Notes: generated by a model not told the origin, from the sequence alone. A stretch of 64,000 nucleotides of DNA from Cellvibrio sp. UBA7671 (GCA_002483145.1 DLHJ01000003.1:248001-312000), one strand, 5' to 3'. Counted from the first letter of the stretch, positions 43,900 through 53,670 are shown. A program made the numbers and translations.

Positions 43900-45930
43900 A
43901 TGAAACACCTGTATTCCAACCTTGTTATGGGGCTGGCCCTGATCCTTTTGATCTTGCCTGGCAAGGCGGACACTACACAAAGCTACCAGTTGCGGTCACC
44001 CGATAACTCCCTTGATGTGCAGCTAGAGGTGCGCCCGGAGGGGGTGTTCTACAGCCTAAACTACCAACACAGATCGGTAGTAAAGCCCTCTCGCTTGGGA
44101 CTCAATATTAAAGGGCAAGAACCTCTGGCCAGCGCATTTGAGGTCTATAAACACAGCGAGCGCGAGGTGAACCAGCAATGGCAGCAACCTTGGGGAGAAC
44201 AACAGACCATCAGCGAGCACTATCGTGAGCTTCGTCTGGAACTTAGCGAAACCAGCGCCAAGCCCCGGCGATTACATCTGGTGATACGCGCGTTTAACGA
44301 TGGTATTGGCCTGCGCTACGAGCTACCTGATCAGCCGCACCTGAAGAATTTCGTGATCGAGGACGAGCTGACTGAATTTGTATTGGCCGAAAATAGCCAC
44401 ACCTGGTGGCTCCCCGCCTATCGCAACTGGGGCCCGGAATATCAATACCTCAAATCCGCACTCAGTTCAGTCGATGTGGCCTTCACCCCAATGACTCTGG
44501 AGGCGCGCCACTACGCGCTGGCGATTCACGAGGCGGCGCTGGTCAACTACGCGAGCATGACCCTGCGCCTGCAGGGGGATAACAGCAAAACCCTGAAAGT
44601 GGACTTGGTGCCCTGGCCGAACGGCGACAAGGTGCGCACATCTACCCCCATGAAGTCCTCCTGGCGCAGCATTCAAATCGCACCAAAAGCCATAGATCTG
44701 TTGAACTCTCACCTGACCTTGAACCTGAATGAAGCACCCACGCCCGAGGCGCTCGCTAATGCCGATCGCTACCTGAAACCCGGGAAGTACATGGGAATCT
44801 GGTGGGAAATGCATATCGGCGAAAAGGATTGGAGCCCCGGCCCCAAACAGGGCGCCACCACGGCGCGCGCCAAACAATATATCGACTTCGCCGCGCAACA
44901 CGACATTAGTGGCCTGCTCATCGAAGGCTGGAATAAAGGATGGGAGGGTGAATGGTGGCAGCGCCCGCCGACATTTATCTTTGATCAACCGGTGGACGGG
45001 CTGAATTTGGAAGAGGTGGTGCGCTACGGCAGAGAAAAAGGCGTGGCTGTTATCGGTCACCACGAAACCGCGGCGGGCGTTACCTATTACGAGCAGCAAA
45101 TGGAGTCAGCCTTTGGTTACTACCAAAAGCTTGGCATTCACAGCGTAAAAATGGGCTACGTGGGTAAGCGTATCGACGGTGACCAGTGGCACCACGGCCA
45201 ATACATGGTGAACCATTTCCAGCGACTGGTGGATACCGCCGCGCGCCATCAGGTGATGGTTAACGCCCATGAAACCGTCACCGATACTGGCCTGCGCCGT
45301 ACCTATCCCAACTTGATGACCCGGGAGTGCGTGCGCGGTATGGAGTACAACGGCGGTAGCCCTGACAGCGGCAACCTGCCCGATCACACCACCATCATTC
45401 CCTTTACTCGCGGCCTCTCCGGCCCCATTGATTTCACCCCCGGAATCTTCAATTTCGACTACCAAAAATATCGCCCCAATAACCGGGTTCCGTCGACGCT
45501 CGCCAACCAGCTGGCGCTCTACGTGGTGATCTACAGCCCATTGCAAATGGTGGCAGACTTGCCGGAAAACTATGCAGGACATCCCGCCTTTCAATTTATC
45601 GACGATGTGCCCACTGACTGGCGCGAGAGCCGGGCCTTGCAGGGCGAGATAGGTGAATATCTGGTGGTCGCCCGACAAGATAAAAACAGCGCCGACTGGT
45701 ACCTGGGCGCTATCACTAACCAAAAAGCGCGCGCGCTCAGCGTAAAACTCGATTTTCTCCAGCCCGATGCTGACTATGAGGCACAGATCTATCGCGACGG
45801 CAAAGATGCAGATTGGGAAACCAATCCTGAGTCCTACGAGATTGTCCGCCTGCGCGTGAATGTGAAGACTCAACTCCAACTGGATTTAAAGCCAGGCGGA
45901 GGTACCGCTATACGGCTAAAAAAACGCTAG
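43900..45930 (+). CDS. GH97 family glucosidase (SusB-like)
   Basis: The 676-residue secreted enzyme has a signal peptide (about 1-24), an N-terminal beta-sandwich (about 30-285), a (beta/alpha)8 catalytic domain (about 290-560) and a C-terminal sheet. Putative catalytic/calcium residues lie in GHHETAAGV (E389), VNAHETVTDTG (E458) and RECVRGMEY (E476, E482). HHET at the position of the general base is the pattern of inverting GH97 alpha-glucosidases such as SusB, rather than of the retaining alpha-galactosidases, but this is by eye. An AAGGGG site supports the ATG at 43900 over GTG 43885. Controlled by the divergent LacI gene, it likely hydrolyses the sugar imported by the TonB receptor. Confidence 0.88.
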   Translation: MKHLYSNLVMGLALILLILPGKADTTQSYQLRSPDNSLDVQLEVRPEGVFYSLNYQHRSVVKPSRLGLNIKGQEPLASAFEVYKHSEREVNQQWQQPWGEQQTISEHYRELRLELSETSAKPRRLHLVIRAFNDGIGLRYELPDQPHLKNFVIEDELTEFVLAENSHTWWLPAYRNWGPEYQYLKSALSSVDVAFTPMTLEARHYALAIHEAALVNYASMTLRLQGDNSKTLKVDLVPWPNGDKVRTSTPMKSSWRSIQIAPKAIDLLNSHLTLNLNEAPTPEALANADRYLKPGKYMGIWWEMHIGEKDWSPGPKQGATTARAKQYIDFAAQHDISGLLIEGWNKGWEGEWWQRPPTFIFDQPVDGLNLEEVVRYGREKGVAVIGHHETAAGVTYYEQQMESAFGYYQKLGIHSVKMGYVGKRIDGDQWHHGQYMVNHFQRLVDTAARHQVMVNAHETVTDTGLRRTYPNLMTRECVRGMEYNGGSPDSGNLPDHTTIIPFTRGLSGPIDFTPGIFNFDYQKYRPNNRVPSTLANQLALYVVIYSPLQMVADLPENYAGHPAFQFIDDVPTDWRESRALQGEIGEYLVVARQDKNSADWYLGAITNQKARALSVKLDFLQPDADYEAQIYRDGKDADWETNPESYEIVRLRVNVKTQLQLDLKPGGGTAIRLKKR

Positions 45931-45971
45931 TCGATTAGCGGACAGAATTACTTTCTTTATGCCTAATTTTT

Positions 45972-46010
45972 CGGGTTAGATTGCACTTGTGAGCAAAGCC
46001 TTCTAACCCG
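45972..46010. other. Stem-loop after the GH97 gene
   Basis: CGGGTTAGA (45972-45980) and TCTAACCCG (46002-46010) form a perfect 9-bp stem with a 21-base loop. There is no T-run, so it is a weak terminator candidate or an RNA processing/stability element. The rest of 45931-46216 has no gene; it holds the separate operator described next. Confidence 0.5.
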
Positions 46011-46044
46011 TGCAAATAAGCAGAAAATTCGCGTAAAAAGCATC

Positions 46045-46058
46045 TGCAATCGATTACA
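46045..46058. promoter_or_regulatory. Second type of LacI-family operator, upstream of the dehydrogenase genes
   Basis: TGCAATCGATTACA is a near-palindrome (6 of 7 pairs) of LacI-family size whose core AATCGATT differs from the CAACCGGTTG sites at the TonB receptor. It lies 159 bp before the small-subunit gene. If real, it would need a different LacI-type repressor encoded elsewhere. Confidence 0.5.
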
Positions 46059-46216
46059 TATTTACAAATATTGACCCCTCTTAACCGGATCAGCAACTAG
46101 ACTTCAAAGCACATCTCCCAGCAGGGAAAGCCATACACCCACCCAGGAGAGAACGGGTGAAGCAACCGCCAAGGCCGCGCACAACCCCAAAACAATACAA
46201 TAAGCACGAGGCTTAC

Positions 46217-46822
46217 ATGACCCTACCCGCTCTACCGAATGGCGCAACCGGTGTTTCGCGCCGCGACGCCATTAAACAACTTGCACTCGCCTGTGGCCTG
46301 GTACTCTCGGCTAATTCACTCTCAGCGCTGGCCGCTTTTACACCACCAACGGATTTAACGCGCAGCAAAAAGACCCTGCTTAACACCGACCAATTAGCAC
46401 TGGTGCGCGAACTGGGTGAAATCATTATCCCCACTACTGACACTCCCGGCGCCATCGCCGCTGGCGTACACGATTTTATCAATCACTTTGCCGTTTATTG
46501 CGCGAGCAAAGAAGAACAGCAAGGGCTGCTAGCGGGATTGAAACGCATCGATGATTCCGCACAAACGCGCTTCAGCAAACCGTTTATCAGCGCGAACAAA
46601 ACACAGCAAATCGAACTACTCACCAACATGGAAAAGGCAGCCGATGGTTTCACGGCCGATGACCGCACCTTCTTCAAACAATTAAAAGCGCTGGTGACCT
46701 TCGGTTACTACACCTCGGAAATTGGGGCAACGCAAGAATTGGCTTACCTCGCCATCCCCGGCGGCTATAAGGGTAATGTTAAATTCAAAGAAACGGGCAA
46801 AGCCTGGGCGCTCCCGTATTAA
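46217..46822 (+). CDS. Tat-exported gluconate-2-dehydrogenase-subunit-3-like small subunit
   Basis: The 201-residue protein has a Tat-type signal VSRRDAIKQLALACGLVLSA (about 12-31) and a domain of the Gluconate_2-dh3 family (LVRELGEIIIPTTDTPGA...GVHDFINHF). In known FAD dehydrogenase complexes the small subunit carries the Tat signal and brings the folded GMC subunit across the membrane as a hitch-hiker. The GMC gene follows 63 bp downstream and has no signal of its own, which fits this role. The ATG at 46217 with GAGG is preferred over a GTG at 46157 that also has a good ribosome-binding site. Confidence 0.85.
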   Translation: MTLPALPNGATGVSRRDAIKQLALACGLVLSANSLSALAAFTPPTDLTRSKKTLLNTDQLALVRELGEIIIPTTDTPGAIAAGVHDFINHFAVYCASKEEQQGLLAGLKRIDDSAQTRFSKPFISANKTQQIELLTNMEKAADGFTADDRTFFKQLKALVTFGYYTSEIGATQELAYLAIPGGYKGNVKFKETGKAWALPY

Positions 46823-46885
46823 CAGGAATTGCCCCTGATCACCTTTAACCTCGTTGCCCCGTTAATTTCTTAAGAAGTCATCTCC

Positions 46886-48619
46886 ATGGATAAAAATATT
46901 TACATCATCAAAAGCACCGAAATTTTTGATGCAATAGTTGTCGGCTCTGGTATTTCCGGTGGCTGGGCCGCTAAAGAACTCACTGAAAAAGGGCTGAAAA
47001 CATTAATGGTCGAACGCGGCCGCCCGGTAGAACACCGCAAAGATTATGTCGGCGAAGGTGTTAAAGCCTGGCAAATGCCTTTTCGCGGCAAAGTCGAAAA
47101 AGCGATTGTCGATGAACAGCATTACGTGCAACAAAAATGCTACGCCTTTAACGATGCCACCAAACATTTTTTTGGCAACGACAAAGACTATCCCTACAGC
47201 ACGCCCAAAGATAAACCCTTCGATTGGATTCGCGGCAATCAATTAGGTGGAAAATCTCTCTTGTGGCATCGTCAATCCTATCGCTGGAGTGAACATGACT
47301 TTACTGCCAACGCGCGCGATGGCCACGGCGTAGACTGGCCGATTCGCTACAAGGATATTGAGAAGTGGTATGACCACGTAGAAATCCATGCGGGCATTAG
47401 CGGTTCAGCCGAAAATCTGGAGATATTGCCCGACAGTAAATTTTTACCGCCGTTTGAAATGAACGCGGTCGAAAAAGAAATGAAAGCGCGCATCGAAAAG
47501 AAATGGAAAACGCGCAAACTCATTATGGGTCGCACTGCACATTTATCAGTGCCAGCCCCACACCACACCGCACAGGGGCGCATCCAATGCCAGACGCGCA
47601 ATGAATGCCAAAAAGGCTGTTCCTTCGGCGCCTATTTTTCTACCCAAAGTTCAACCTTGCCATCGGCATTGGCCACCAATAATTTAACTATCGCGACTAA
47701 CAGTGTTGTGCACAGTGTTATTTACGACCCCAAAACCAATCGCGCAACCGGCGTGCGGGTGATTGATGCAGACACGCTGGAGACGCGCGAATATTTTGCC
47801 AAAGTGATTTTCCTGTGCGCATCTACCCTCGGCACAACACAAATCATGCTGAACTCAAAAAGCGAAAGTTTCCCTACCGGTATCGCCAATTCATCCGGCG
47901 CACTTGGCCATTATTTGATGGACCATTTGTACGGCGCGGGTGCATCCGGACGCGTGGAAGGTTTTGAAGAAGAATATTATTCCGGCCGTCGCCCCACCGG
48001 TTTGGTGATGCCGCGTTTTACCAACTACAGCGAAATGAATCCCAAGTTCCTGCGCGGCTACCAGATCACCGGCAGTGCTATGCGTCAAGGCTGGGACACA
48101 TTTAGTCAGCAAGACGGTTTTGGTGCAGACTACAAAAAAGCAATCCGCAGTGCAGGCAGTTGGATATTCAATCTGGGCGGCTCAGGCGAAATGCTACCGC
48201 GCTATGAAAATCAGGTTTCCCTGCATCCGACGTTGAAAGATAAATGGGGCATTCCACAATTACATATTGAGTGCGACCTGTCAGAAAACGATTGGAAAAT
48301 GTTTGAAGATATCGCCGACACCTGTGCTGAAATTCTGGAAGGCATTGGAGTGAAAGATATAACGAAAAAAATCGATGCGAAAAAAGATTGGCACCCCGGC
48401 CTTGCCATTCATGAAATGGGTACAGCGCGTATGGGTAAAGATCCCAAAACCTCGGTACTCAACGGCTGGAATCAGGCACATGATGTACCTAACTTATTTG
48501 TCACCGATGGTTCTTCCATGGCATCCTGCGCTTCGCAAAATCCATCACTGACTTATATGGCGCTCACTGCGCGCGCCGCTGATTATGCAGTGCAGCAATT
48601 GAAGCTCGGAAAGATTTAG
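46886..48619 (+). CDS. GMC-family FAD dehydrogenase with a [3Fe-4S]-type cysteine motif, probable glucoside 3-dehydrogenase
   Basis: The 577-residue FAD enzyme has the dinucleotide motif VVGSGISGGWAAKEL (about 18-32), GNQLGGKSLLWHRQSYRW (FAD-binding), and H509 in HEMGTARMG and N552 in SQNPSLTYMALTAR as catalytic pair. C235-x5-C241-x3-C245 is a motif seen in bacterial FAD-glucose dehydrogenases, where it binds a [3Fe-4S] cluster, and argues for a dehydrogenase rather than an oxidase. No signal peptide is present, so export depends on the Tat small subunit upstream. Glucoside 3-dehydrogenase/LacA-type activity (oxidising C3 of glycosides) is inferred from the pair of subunits; the usual cytochrome subunit is not in the window. 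Confidence 0.82.
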   Translation: MDKNIYIIKSTEIFDAIVVGSGISGGWAAKELTEKGLKTLMVERGRPVEHRKDYVGEGVKAWQMPFRGKVEKAIVDEQHYVQQKCYAFNDATKHFFGNDKDYPYSTPKDKPFDWIRGNQLGGKSLLWHRQSYRWSEHDFTANARDGHGVDWPIRYKDIEKWYDHVEIHAGISGSAENLEILPDSKFLPPFEMNAVEKEMKARIEKKWKTRKLIMGRTAHLSVPAPHHTAQGRIQCQTRNECQKGCSFGAYFSTQSSTLPSALATNNLTIATNSVVHSVIYDPKTNRATGVRVIDADTLETREYFAKVIFLCASTLGTTQIMLNSKSESFPTGIANSSGALGHYLMDHLYGAGASGRVEGFEEEYYSGRRPTGLVMPRFTNYSEMNPKFLRGYQITGSAMRQGWDTFSQQDGFGADYKKAIRSAGSWIFNLGGSGEMLPRYENQVSLHPTLKDKWGIPQLHIECDLSENDWKMFEDIADTCAEILEGIGVKDITKKIDAKKDWHPGLAIHEMGTARMGKDPKTSVLNGWNQAHDVPNLFVTDGSSMASCASQNPSLTYMALTARAADYAVQQLKLGKI

Positions 48620-48641
48620 GAAAATCCTGAAAAATATACTT

Positions 48642-48712
48642 TCGTCATACCCGCGAACGCGGGTATCCATAAAATCAACATTCTGGATTCCAGCTTTCGC
48701 AGGAATGACGAG
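48642..48712. repeat. REP-like palindromic element (CGTCAT type)
   Basis: The first unit (48642-48670) contains CGTCATACCCGCGAACGCGG. The second (48683-48712) ends CTTTCGCAGGAATGACGAG. They are inverted copies of the widely dispersed bacterial element whose usual form is CTTTCGCGGGAATGACG. The 180-bp spacer between the GMC and TIM-barrel genes otherwise shows nothing. Confidence 0.8.
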
Positions 48713-48799
48713 TTCCTAGTAAAAAAGCACCACCACAAGTACGACGACTACAGCACTATAAAACACATAACCCGTTCGTTATAAAAAAAGGAAACCACT

Positions 48800-49678
48800 A
48801 TGAAGCTATCCAAAACAATAATGGCCAACGCAATAAAAGCCATCACTATGGCCGCGATTGCGAGTATCAGTGTAGCGACTTTCGCCGCCGATATTGCGCC
48901 CACCTCACCACAGTTGAGCGTGCAGCTCTGGTCAATTAAAGATGATGTCGCCAAAGATTTTGAAGGCACATTGAAAAAACTCAAAGCCATGGGCTTTAAC
49001 GGTGTGGAATTCGCTGGCAACTTCGGCGCTTATGAAAAAGATCCAAAAGGCTTGAAAGCCTTTTTGGAAAAAACCGGATTGAAAGCCTCAGGCGCACACG
49101 TACATTTTGATAAATTGTCGCCCGAAAATTTTGATGCAACGGTTGCCTTCTACAAAGCGATCGATTGCAAATATTTAATTATCCCAATGGACAAACGCGC
49201 ATTTACCCCAGAAGGTGCCAAAGAAGTTGCCGCCGAACTGGAAGTGATCCAGAAAAAATTAGCGCCCCATGGCATGCACACCGGCTACCACAATCACAAA
49301 CCAGAAATGCTCGGCGACATGGGTAAAACACCTTGGGATGTGATCGGCAAAGGCACATCGCACGGCGTAATTCTGCAGCAAGATGTGGGTTGGACAGAAG
49401 TGGCGGGCAAAAATCCAGTGGATTTTGTTAAGGCTTACCCTGGTCGCACTATTACCACTCACTACAAAGCAGCCGCGCCAGATGAAGGCAATAAAGAAAA
49501 CCCGATCCTCGGTAAAGACACCACTGACTGGAAGGCATTGCTTGAAGCCAATAAAACCGTCGGTGGCACACTCTGGTTGGTGGTGGAGCAAGAAGTCTAT
49601 CCAGAAGGTATGACGCCAATGCAAAGCGTAGAAGCGTCACTGAAAGGCTTGCAAAAAATTATCGCCGATACCAAATAA
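48800..49678 (+). CDS. Secreted TIM-barrel sugar isomerase/epimerase-like protein
   Basis: The 292-residue AP-endonuclease-2/xylose-isomerase-like barrel has a signal peptide (about 1-29). Probable metal ligands lie in MGFNGVEFAG (Glu), YHNHKPE (His), LQQDVGWTE (Asp), TITTHYK (His) and LVVEQE (Glu). Exported members next to GMC/Gfo-Idh dehydrogenases include enzymes that cleave or isomerise 3-keto-glycosides; that is the most likely role given the dehydrogenase pair 180 bp upstream. AAGGAAA precedes the ATG. A terminator follows. Activity on sugar phosphates, as the family name implies, is unlikely in the periplasm. Confidence 0.75.
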   Translation: MKLSKTIMANAIKAITMAAIASISVATFAADIAPTSPQLSVQLWSIKDDVAKDFEGTLKKLKAMGFNGVEFAGNFGAYEKDPKGLKAFLEKTGLKASGAHVHFDKLSPENFDATVAFYKAIDCKYLIIPMDKRAFTPEGAKEVAAELEVIQKKLAPHGMHTGYHNHKPEMLGDMGKTPWDVIGKGTSHGVILQQDVGWTEVAGKNPVDFVKAYPGRTITTHYKAAAPDEGNKENPILGKDTTDWKALLEANKTVGGTLWLVVEQEVYPEGMTPMQSVEASLKGLQKIIADTK

Positions 49679-49697
49679 TTTTGCCTTTTATTTTATT

Positions 49698-49720
49698 AAA
49701 ACGCCGCCATGCGGCGTTTT
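49698..49720 (+). terminator. Terminator after the TIM-barrel gene
   Basis: AAAACGCCGC and GCGGCGTTTT around a 3-base loop. It separates the epimerase-like gene from the CE2 esterase gene. Confidence 0.9.
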
Positions 49721-49757
49721 CTATTTTAGAAACCACAATAAAAAAAGTGGAGCAAAC

Positions 49758-50828
49758 ATGAACCTGACACGTTTTTCTATCGCATTAGTTAGCCTTTCTT
49801 GGATTAGCCTGAGCGCACACAGCGCCGAACTGCAGCAATTGCCCACCCATACCAGCAGCCGCGTATTGGTGACCAGTGACGAGGCAGGAAATAAAGCCTA
49901 TGAATATTCATGGCCTGCCATCTATTTTGAAACTGCTTTTAACGGCGATTCACTAACGATAAAATTTGATGATGACCAAAACAATTTTCACCTGATTATT
50001 GATAGCCAAACACCGATCGCAATCAAAAAGCCCGGCAAACAGGATTATGTTGTACCTAACTTAACCCCCGGCAAACATCAAGTAAGGCTGGAAAAAATCA
50101 GCGAGACGCAATCATCCACTGGTCGCTTCCTCGGCTTCTACAGCGACGACAAAGCCGCAAAACTTCCAGAGCGCAAACGCCAAATTGAATTTATCGGCGA
50201 TTCATTTACTGTGGGTTACGGCAATACATCCAGCAGCCGTGAATGTACCAATGAAGAACTGTTCAATACCACCAACTCGCAACTCGCTTTCGGCCCACTG
50301 ACCGCAAAACATTTTAATGCGGACTATCAAATAAATGCCTCGTCGGGCTTTGGCATAGTGCGCAACTACAATGGCCACTCACCCGATAAAAACCTGATTG
50401 GTTTCTATCCATTTACATTGCACAACAACAGTTATATCTATGCTGGCAATTGGAAGCCGCAAGTGATCGTTATAGGTTTGGGCACTAACGATTTCTCTAC
50501 CAAACTCAATGACGGTGAACGCTGGAAAACGCGTGCAGAATTGCAGCAGGATTATGTGAAAAAATACACGCAGTTTGTCAAAACACTGCACACGAAGAAT
50601 CCGAAAGCGCATTTTATTTTGATGGCATCAGACAAGATGGAAGGAGAATTGGCTGCGCAGGTGGGCAATGTAGTCGCCACGCTTAAAGCCGATGGTTTAA
50701 AGAAAGTGGATTCAATTATTTTCAGTGGATTGGATTATCAAGGCTGCCACTGGCACCCCTCGGCAAAAGACGACAAGCTACTCTCTGATTTGTTGATTGA
50801 TTACTTGAGCAAAAACAAAGCTTGGTAG
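49758..50828 (+). CDS. CE2-family acetylesterase (SGNH hydrolase)
   Basis: The 356-residue secreted esterase has a signal peptide (about 1-23), an N-terminal jelly-roll (about 30-135) and an SGNH domain (about 140-350), the two-domain architecture of carbohydrate esterase family 2 known from Cellvibrio and Clostridium. Active-site motifs are IEFIGDSFTVGYGN (Ser149), GLGTNDF (block III Asn/Asp) and GCHWHPS (His333). It removes acetyl groups from xylan or glucomannan-type glycans. GTGGAG precedes the ATG. It is flanked on both sides by terminators and is probably monocistronic. Confidence 0.87.
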   Translation: MNLTRFSIALVSLSWISLSAHSAELQQLPTHTSSRVLVTSDEAGNKAYEYSWPAIYFETAFNGDSLTIKFDDDQNNFHLIIDSQTPIAIKKPGKQDYVVPNLTPGKHQVRLEKISETQSSTGRFLGFYSDDKAAKLPERKRQIEFIGDSFTVGYGNTSSSRECTNEELFNTTNSQLAFGPLTAKHFNADYQINASSGFGIVRNYNGHSPDKNLIGFYPFTLHNNSYIYAGNWKPQVIVIGLGTNDFSTKLNDGERWKTRAELQQDYVKKYTQFVKTLHTKNPKAHFILMASDKMEGELAAQVGNVVATLKADGLKKVDSIIFSGLDYQGCHWHPSAKDDKLLSDLLIDYLSKNKAW

Positions 50829-50846
50829 TTGTGTAAGCAAAAAAAT

Positions 50847-50882
50847 AAAAAACGCCGCGAGCAAAACCAGCGGCGTTTTTTA
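50847..50882. terminator. Bidirectional terminator between CE2 and the molybdenum hydroxylase operon
   Basis: AAAAAACGCCGC and GCGGCGTTTTTT form a stem with T-runs on both strands, ending the convergent CE2 and iorB-like transcripts. Confidence 0.85.
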
Positions 50883-50900
50883 TTTACCCGGTTAAAAGAA

Positions 50901-53114
50901 TTACACTTTATTTCCCAACGGTAATTTCGTCAGCGGCTTCCCTGTGGCGGCAAACAATGCATTCGCCACCGCACCAGCAATTGGTGGTAACCCAGGCTCA
51001 CCGACGCCCGATGGCATTTCAGCTGAAGGAACTATGTGTACTTCCACTTTCGGCATTGCATCAATACGCAGCAGCGGATAATTATGAAAGTTGGATTGCT
51101 CCACTACACCTTTTTTGAGGGTAATGGCTTCGCCCAGTGCTGCGCTTAAGCCCATGCCGATACCGCCCTCCATTTGCGCGCGGATCACATCGGGGTTTAC
51201 GGCAACACCGCAATCCACTGCGCAGACAACACGCTCGACTTTAAAACTACCATCGTCTTTCACACGCACTTCGGCAACTTGCGCAACCCAAGTACCAAAG
51301 GATTTGTGCACCGCAATACCACGCGCTACACCTTCGGGTAATGAATTTCCCCAAGCACTTTTTTCCGCCGCGAGATTTAATACACCCAATGCGCGCGGTG
51401 TATCGGCGAGTAACTTTCGGCGAAAAACAACCGGGTCCTTATTTGCTGCCTTAGCGAGCTGATCAATAAAAGTCTCAACAACAAACGCATTGCCCGAGTG
51501 CCCCACAGAACGCCACCAGAGCGTGGAAACTTTAATGGGAATCTCGGTGGCCTGCACTTGCAGATTGGGAATTGTGTAATGCATGTCCTCAATACCTTCT
51601 GCAACTGTGCCGTCCACCTCACCCTGGATAAATCCTTCAAAGGGTGTGCCGCGCAAAATTGCTTGCGCAACAGCATGATGCTGCCAGGCAACAACCTTAC
51701 CCCGGGACGAAACTGCCCCGCGGATATGATGAACCGCCATCGGTCTGTAGCGCGCGTTGAGGATTTCATCTTCGCGCGTCCACAGCATTTTTACGGCGCG
51801 CCCCGGAATTTGTTTTGCGATATTTGCCGCATCCACCACATAATCACTCGGGCAGGCGCGACGACCAAAACTACCACCAGCATAGAGGGTATTAATTTTT
51901 ACATGCTCGGGTTTAATGCCCGTAGCCGCCGCCACTTGCTGTTGATCTATCGTGGGCATTTGGCAGGCGAACCAGAGTTCACAGCTATTCTTTTCCACTT
52001 TAACAACACAGTTAATCGGTTCTATCGCCGCGTGAGTAACATAGGGCAATTCGTATTTTGCCTCTATGACCTGTTTTGCTTTGGCCAAGGCTGCAATGGC
52101 ATCCCCCGCATTTTTTACACTGATACCCGTTTTACTCGCTGCATCATGACAGGCTTTAAATAATTCATCGCTGCTACGGGTTTCACAGGCCGATAAATCC
52201 CATTCAATTTTTAACAACTCACGCGCTTTTTTTGCCGCCCAAAAATTCTCGGCCACCACCGCAACACCACGCGGAAACTCCACTACGGCAACCACTCCGG
52301 GCGATGCTTTGGCTTTTGCTGCATTGACTTTTTTAACCTTGCCAAACACTTGCGGTGGATAAGCAACTAATGCAGTCAGCATACCGGGCAGTTGGATATC
52401 CTGTGTATAGATTGCTTTACCGCTGGTTTTTTCATTGCTGTCTTTGCGCGGAATGGTTTTGCCAATTAATTGAAAATCTTTTGGATCTTTAACTGCAGGT
52501 TTTTGTGGTACAGGCAAGAGTGATGCTTTCGCAGCGAAAGCGCCGAAGTTACTGCTGCGCGTGCCGTGGGAAATGATTCCATTACTCACACGAATTTCTT
52601 CCGCAGGTACTTTCCACTCTGCGGCGGCGGCGGCAACTAACATGGCACGCGCGGCCGCGCCCGCCTCACGCAATTGCATCCAGGAGTTGGCGATTGATGA
52701 TGAACCGCCAGTACCCTGTGTTGGCCCCCAAAATAAATTGTTGTAGCGGTGATTATCTGCAGGTGCAAATTCCCACTGCATTTGCTCCCAACTTGCATCC
52801 AACTCTTCTGCAACCAATGAGGTTAAACCCGTACTCACGCCCTGCCCCATATCCAGATGTTTTACTATCATGGTGACTTTGCTGTCGGGGGTAATTTTTA
52901 AAAAGGCGTTAAATACCGGAGCATCCGCTGCTGTTGTCGATGCAGCCGCTATTGATTTATCTGCCGCTGCAACTGATGCACTGCCAATAAGAAAACCGCT
53001 GCCAAGTAATAATCCACCACCGGCACTTACCGCTTGTAAAAAAGTGCGGCGCGATAGAGCTGAAGATCTGGAATTTTGTTGCGCTTGGATAGTTTGCCGT
53101 TTGAGGAAGTTCAT
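50901..53114 (-). CDS. Molybdopterin hydroxylase large subunit, isoquinoline 1-oxidoreductase beta (IorB)-like
   Basis: The 737-residue molybdenum-binding subunit has a Tat signal [18 protein letters not shown] (about 22-39), so the holoenzyme is periplasmic. Molybdopterin contacts are suggested by AGGSFGRR and [15 protein letters not shown], and the catalytic Glu lies in [17 protein letters not shown] near the C-terminus. Family members hydroxylate aldehydes or N-heterocycles. Its start codon shares a base with the stop of the 2Fe-2S gene (TGATG), and XdhC- and MocA-like genes lie upstream, forming a maturation-plus-enzyme operon. No FAD or cytochrome subunit is in the window, so the electron acceptor is unknown. 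Confidence 0.88.
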   Translation of the reverse strand: MNFLKRQTIQAQQNSRSSALSRRTFLQAVSAGGGLLLGSGFLIGSASVAAADKSIAAASTTAADAPVFNAFLKITPDSKVTMIVKHLDMGQGVSTGLTSLVAEELDASWEQMQWEFAPADNHRYNNLFWGPTQGTGGSSSIANSWMQLREAGAAARAMLVAAAAAEWKVPAEEIRVSNGIISHGTRSSNFGAFAAKASLLPVPQKPAVKDPKDFQLIGKTIPRKDSNEKTSGKAIYTQDIQLPGMLTALVAYPPQVFGKVKKVNAAKAKASPGVVAVVEFPRGVAVVAENFWAAKKARELLKIEWDLSACETRSSDELFKACHDAASKTGISVKNAGDAIAALAKAKQVIEAKYELPYVTHAAIEPINCVVKVEKNSCELWFACQMPTIDQQQVAAATGIKPEHVKINTLYAGGSFGRRACPSDYVVDAANIAKQIPGRAVKMLWTREDEILNARYRPMAVHHIRGAVSSRGKVVAWQHHAVAQAILRGTPFEGFIQGEVDGTVAEGIEDMHYTIPNLQVQATEIPIKVSTLWWRSVGHSGNAFVVETFIDQLAKAANKDPVVFRRKLLADTPRALGVLNLAAEKSAWGNSLPEGVARGIAVHKSFGTWVAQVAEVRVKDDGSFKVERVVCAVDCGVAVNPDVIRAQMEGGIGMGLSAALGEAITLKKGVVEQSNFHNYPLLRIDAMPKVEVHIVPSAEMPSGVGEPGLPPIAGAVANALFAATGKPLTKLPLGNKV

Positions 53115-53578
53115 CAGGCTTTACCTCCCAATTTGTCAGCGGCTTGATGGATCGCACCGCGGATTCGGTGATAGGTTGCGCAGCGGCAAAGATTACCACT
53201 CATAGCAGTATCGATATCTGCATCGGTGGGGTTTTTATTGGTCTGCAATAGCGCAGTAGCCGACATGATTTGTCCTGACTGGCAATAACCGCATTGCACC
53301 ACATCCAGCTCGCGCCATGCTTGCTGCACCGCTTGAAACGCGGGTGAATTTATGCCCTCGATGGTTTCAATTTTTGCACCCTCTGCAGCGGAAATGGGCA
53401 AGCTGCAGGAGCGTACCGGGCTGCCATTCATGTGCACTGTGCAAGCTCCACAAAGCGCCATGCCGCACCCCAGTTTGGTGCCGGTCATGTGCAATTTGTC
53501 GCGCAGCACCCAGAGCAGAGGGGTATTAGGATCCATATCCAATTTGCGTTTTTTACCATTAATCGTAAGCGAAATCAT
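53114..53578 (-). CDS. 2Fe-2S small subunit, IorA-like
   Basis: The 154-residue ferredoxin-type protein has the two [2Fe-2S] motifs: [16 protein letters not shown] with its three clustered Cys plus the later SCSLP, and [10 protein letters not shown] with [12 protein letters not shown]. It passes electrons from the molybdenum centre of the large subunit. The AAGGAG ribosome-binding site 6 bases before ATG 53578 fixes the start and excludes the longer reading from 53611. No signal peptide is present; it probably crosses with the Tat-targeted large subunit. Confidence 0.92.
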   Translation of the reverse strand: MISLTINGKKRKLDMDPNTPLLWVLRDKLHMTGTKLGCGMALCGACTVHMNGSPVRSCSLPISAAEGAKIETIEGINSPAFQAVQQAWRELDVVQCGYCQSGQIMSATALLQTNKNPTDADIDTAMSGNLCRCATYHRIRGAIHQAADKLGGKA

Positions 53579-53645
53579 GGGTAACTCCTTTGCAATAAAT
53601 TCAGTCGGCAAGCAACGGTTACATTTAGCTGCGCTGATCGGCGGC

Positions 53646-53670
53646 TCCTGCTTTCGCTGGAATGACGATC
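53646..53670. repeat. Half copy of the CGTCAT-type REP-like element
   Basis: CTCCTGCTTTCGCTGGAATGACG matches the second unit of the pair at 48642-48712. It lies in the 131-bp gap between the mocA-like and iorA-like genes. Confidence 0.65.

Noticed and set aside
45106-45879. 257-codon open frame antisense to GH97
   Set aside because: It is fully covered by a motif-rich glucosidase on the other strand and has no recognisable domain or ribosome-binding site.
46244-46253. Fourth CAACCGG-like operator
   Set aside because: GCAACCGGTG inside the small-subunit gene lacks the second half-site and is not at a promoter.
51498-52163. 221-codon open frame antisense to the molybdenum hydroxylase gene
   Set aside because: It sits opposite conserved IorB-like coding sequence, with no supporting start signal or protein pattern.
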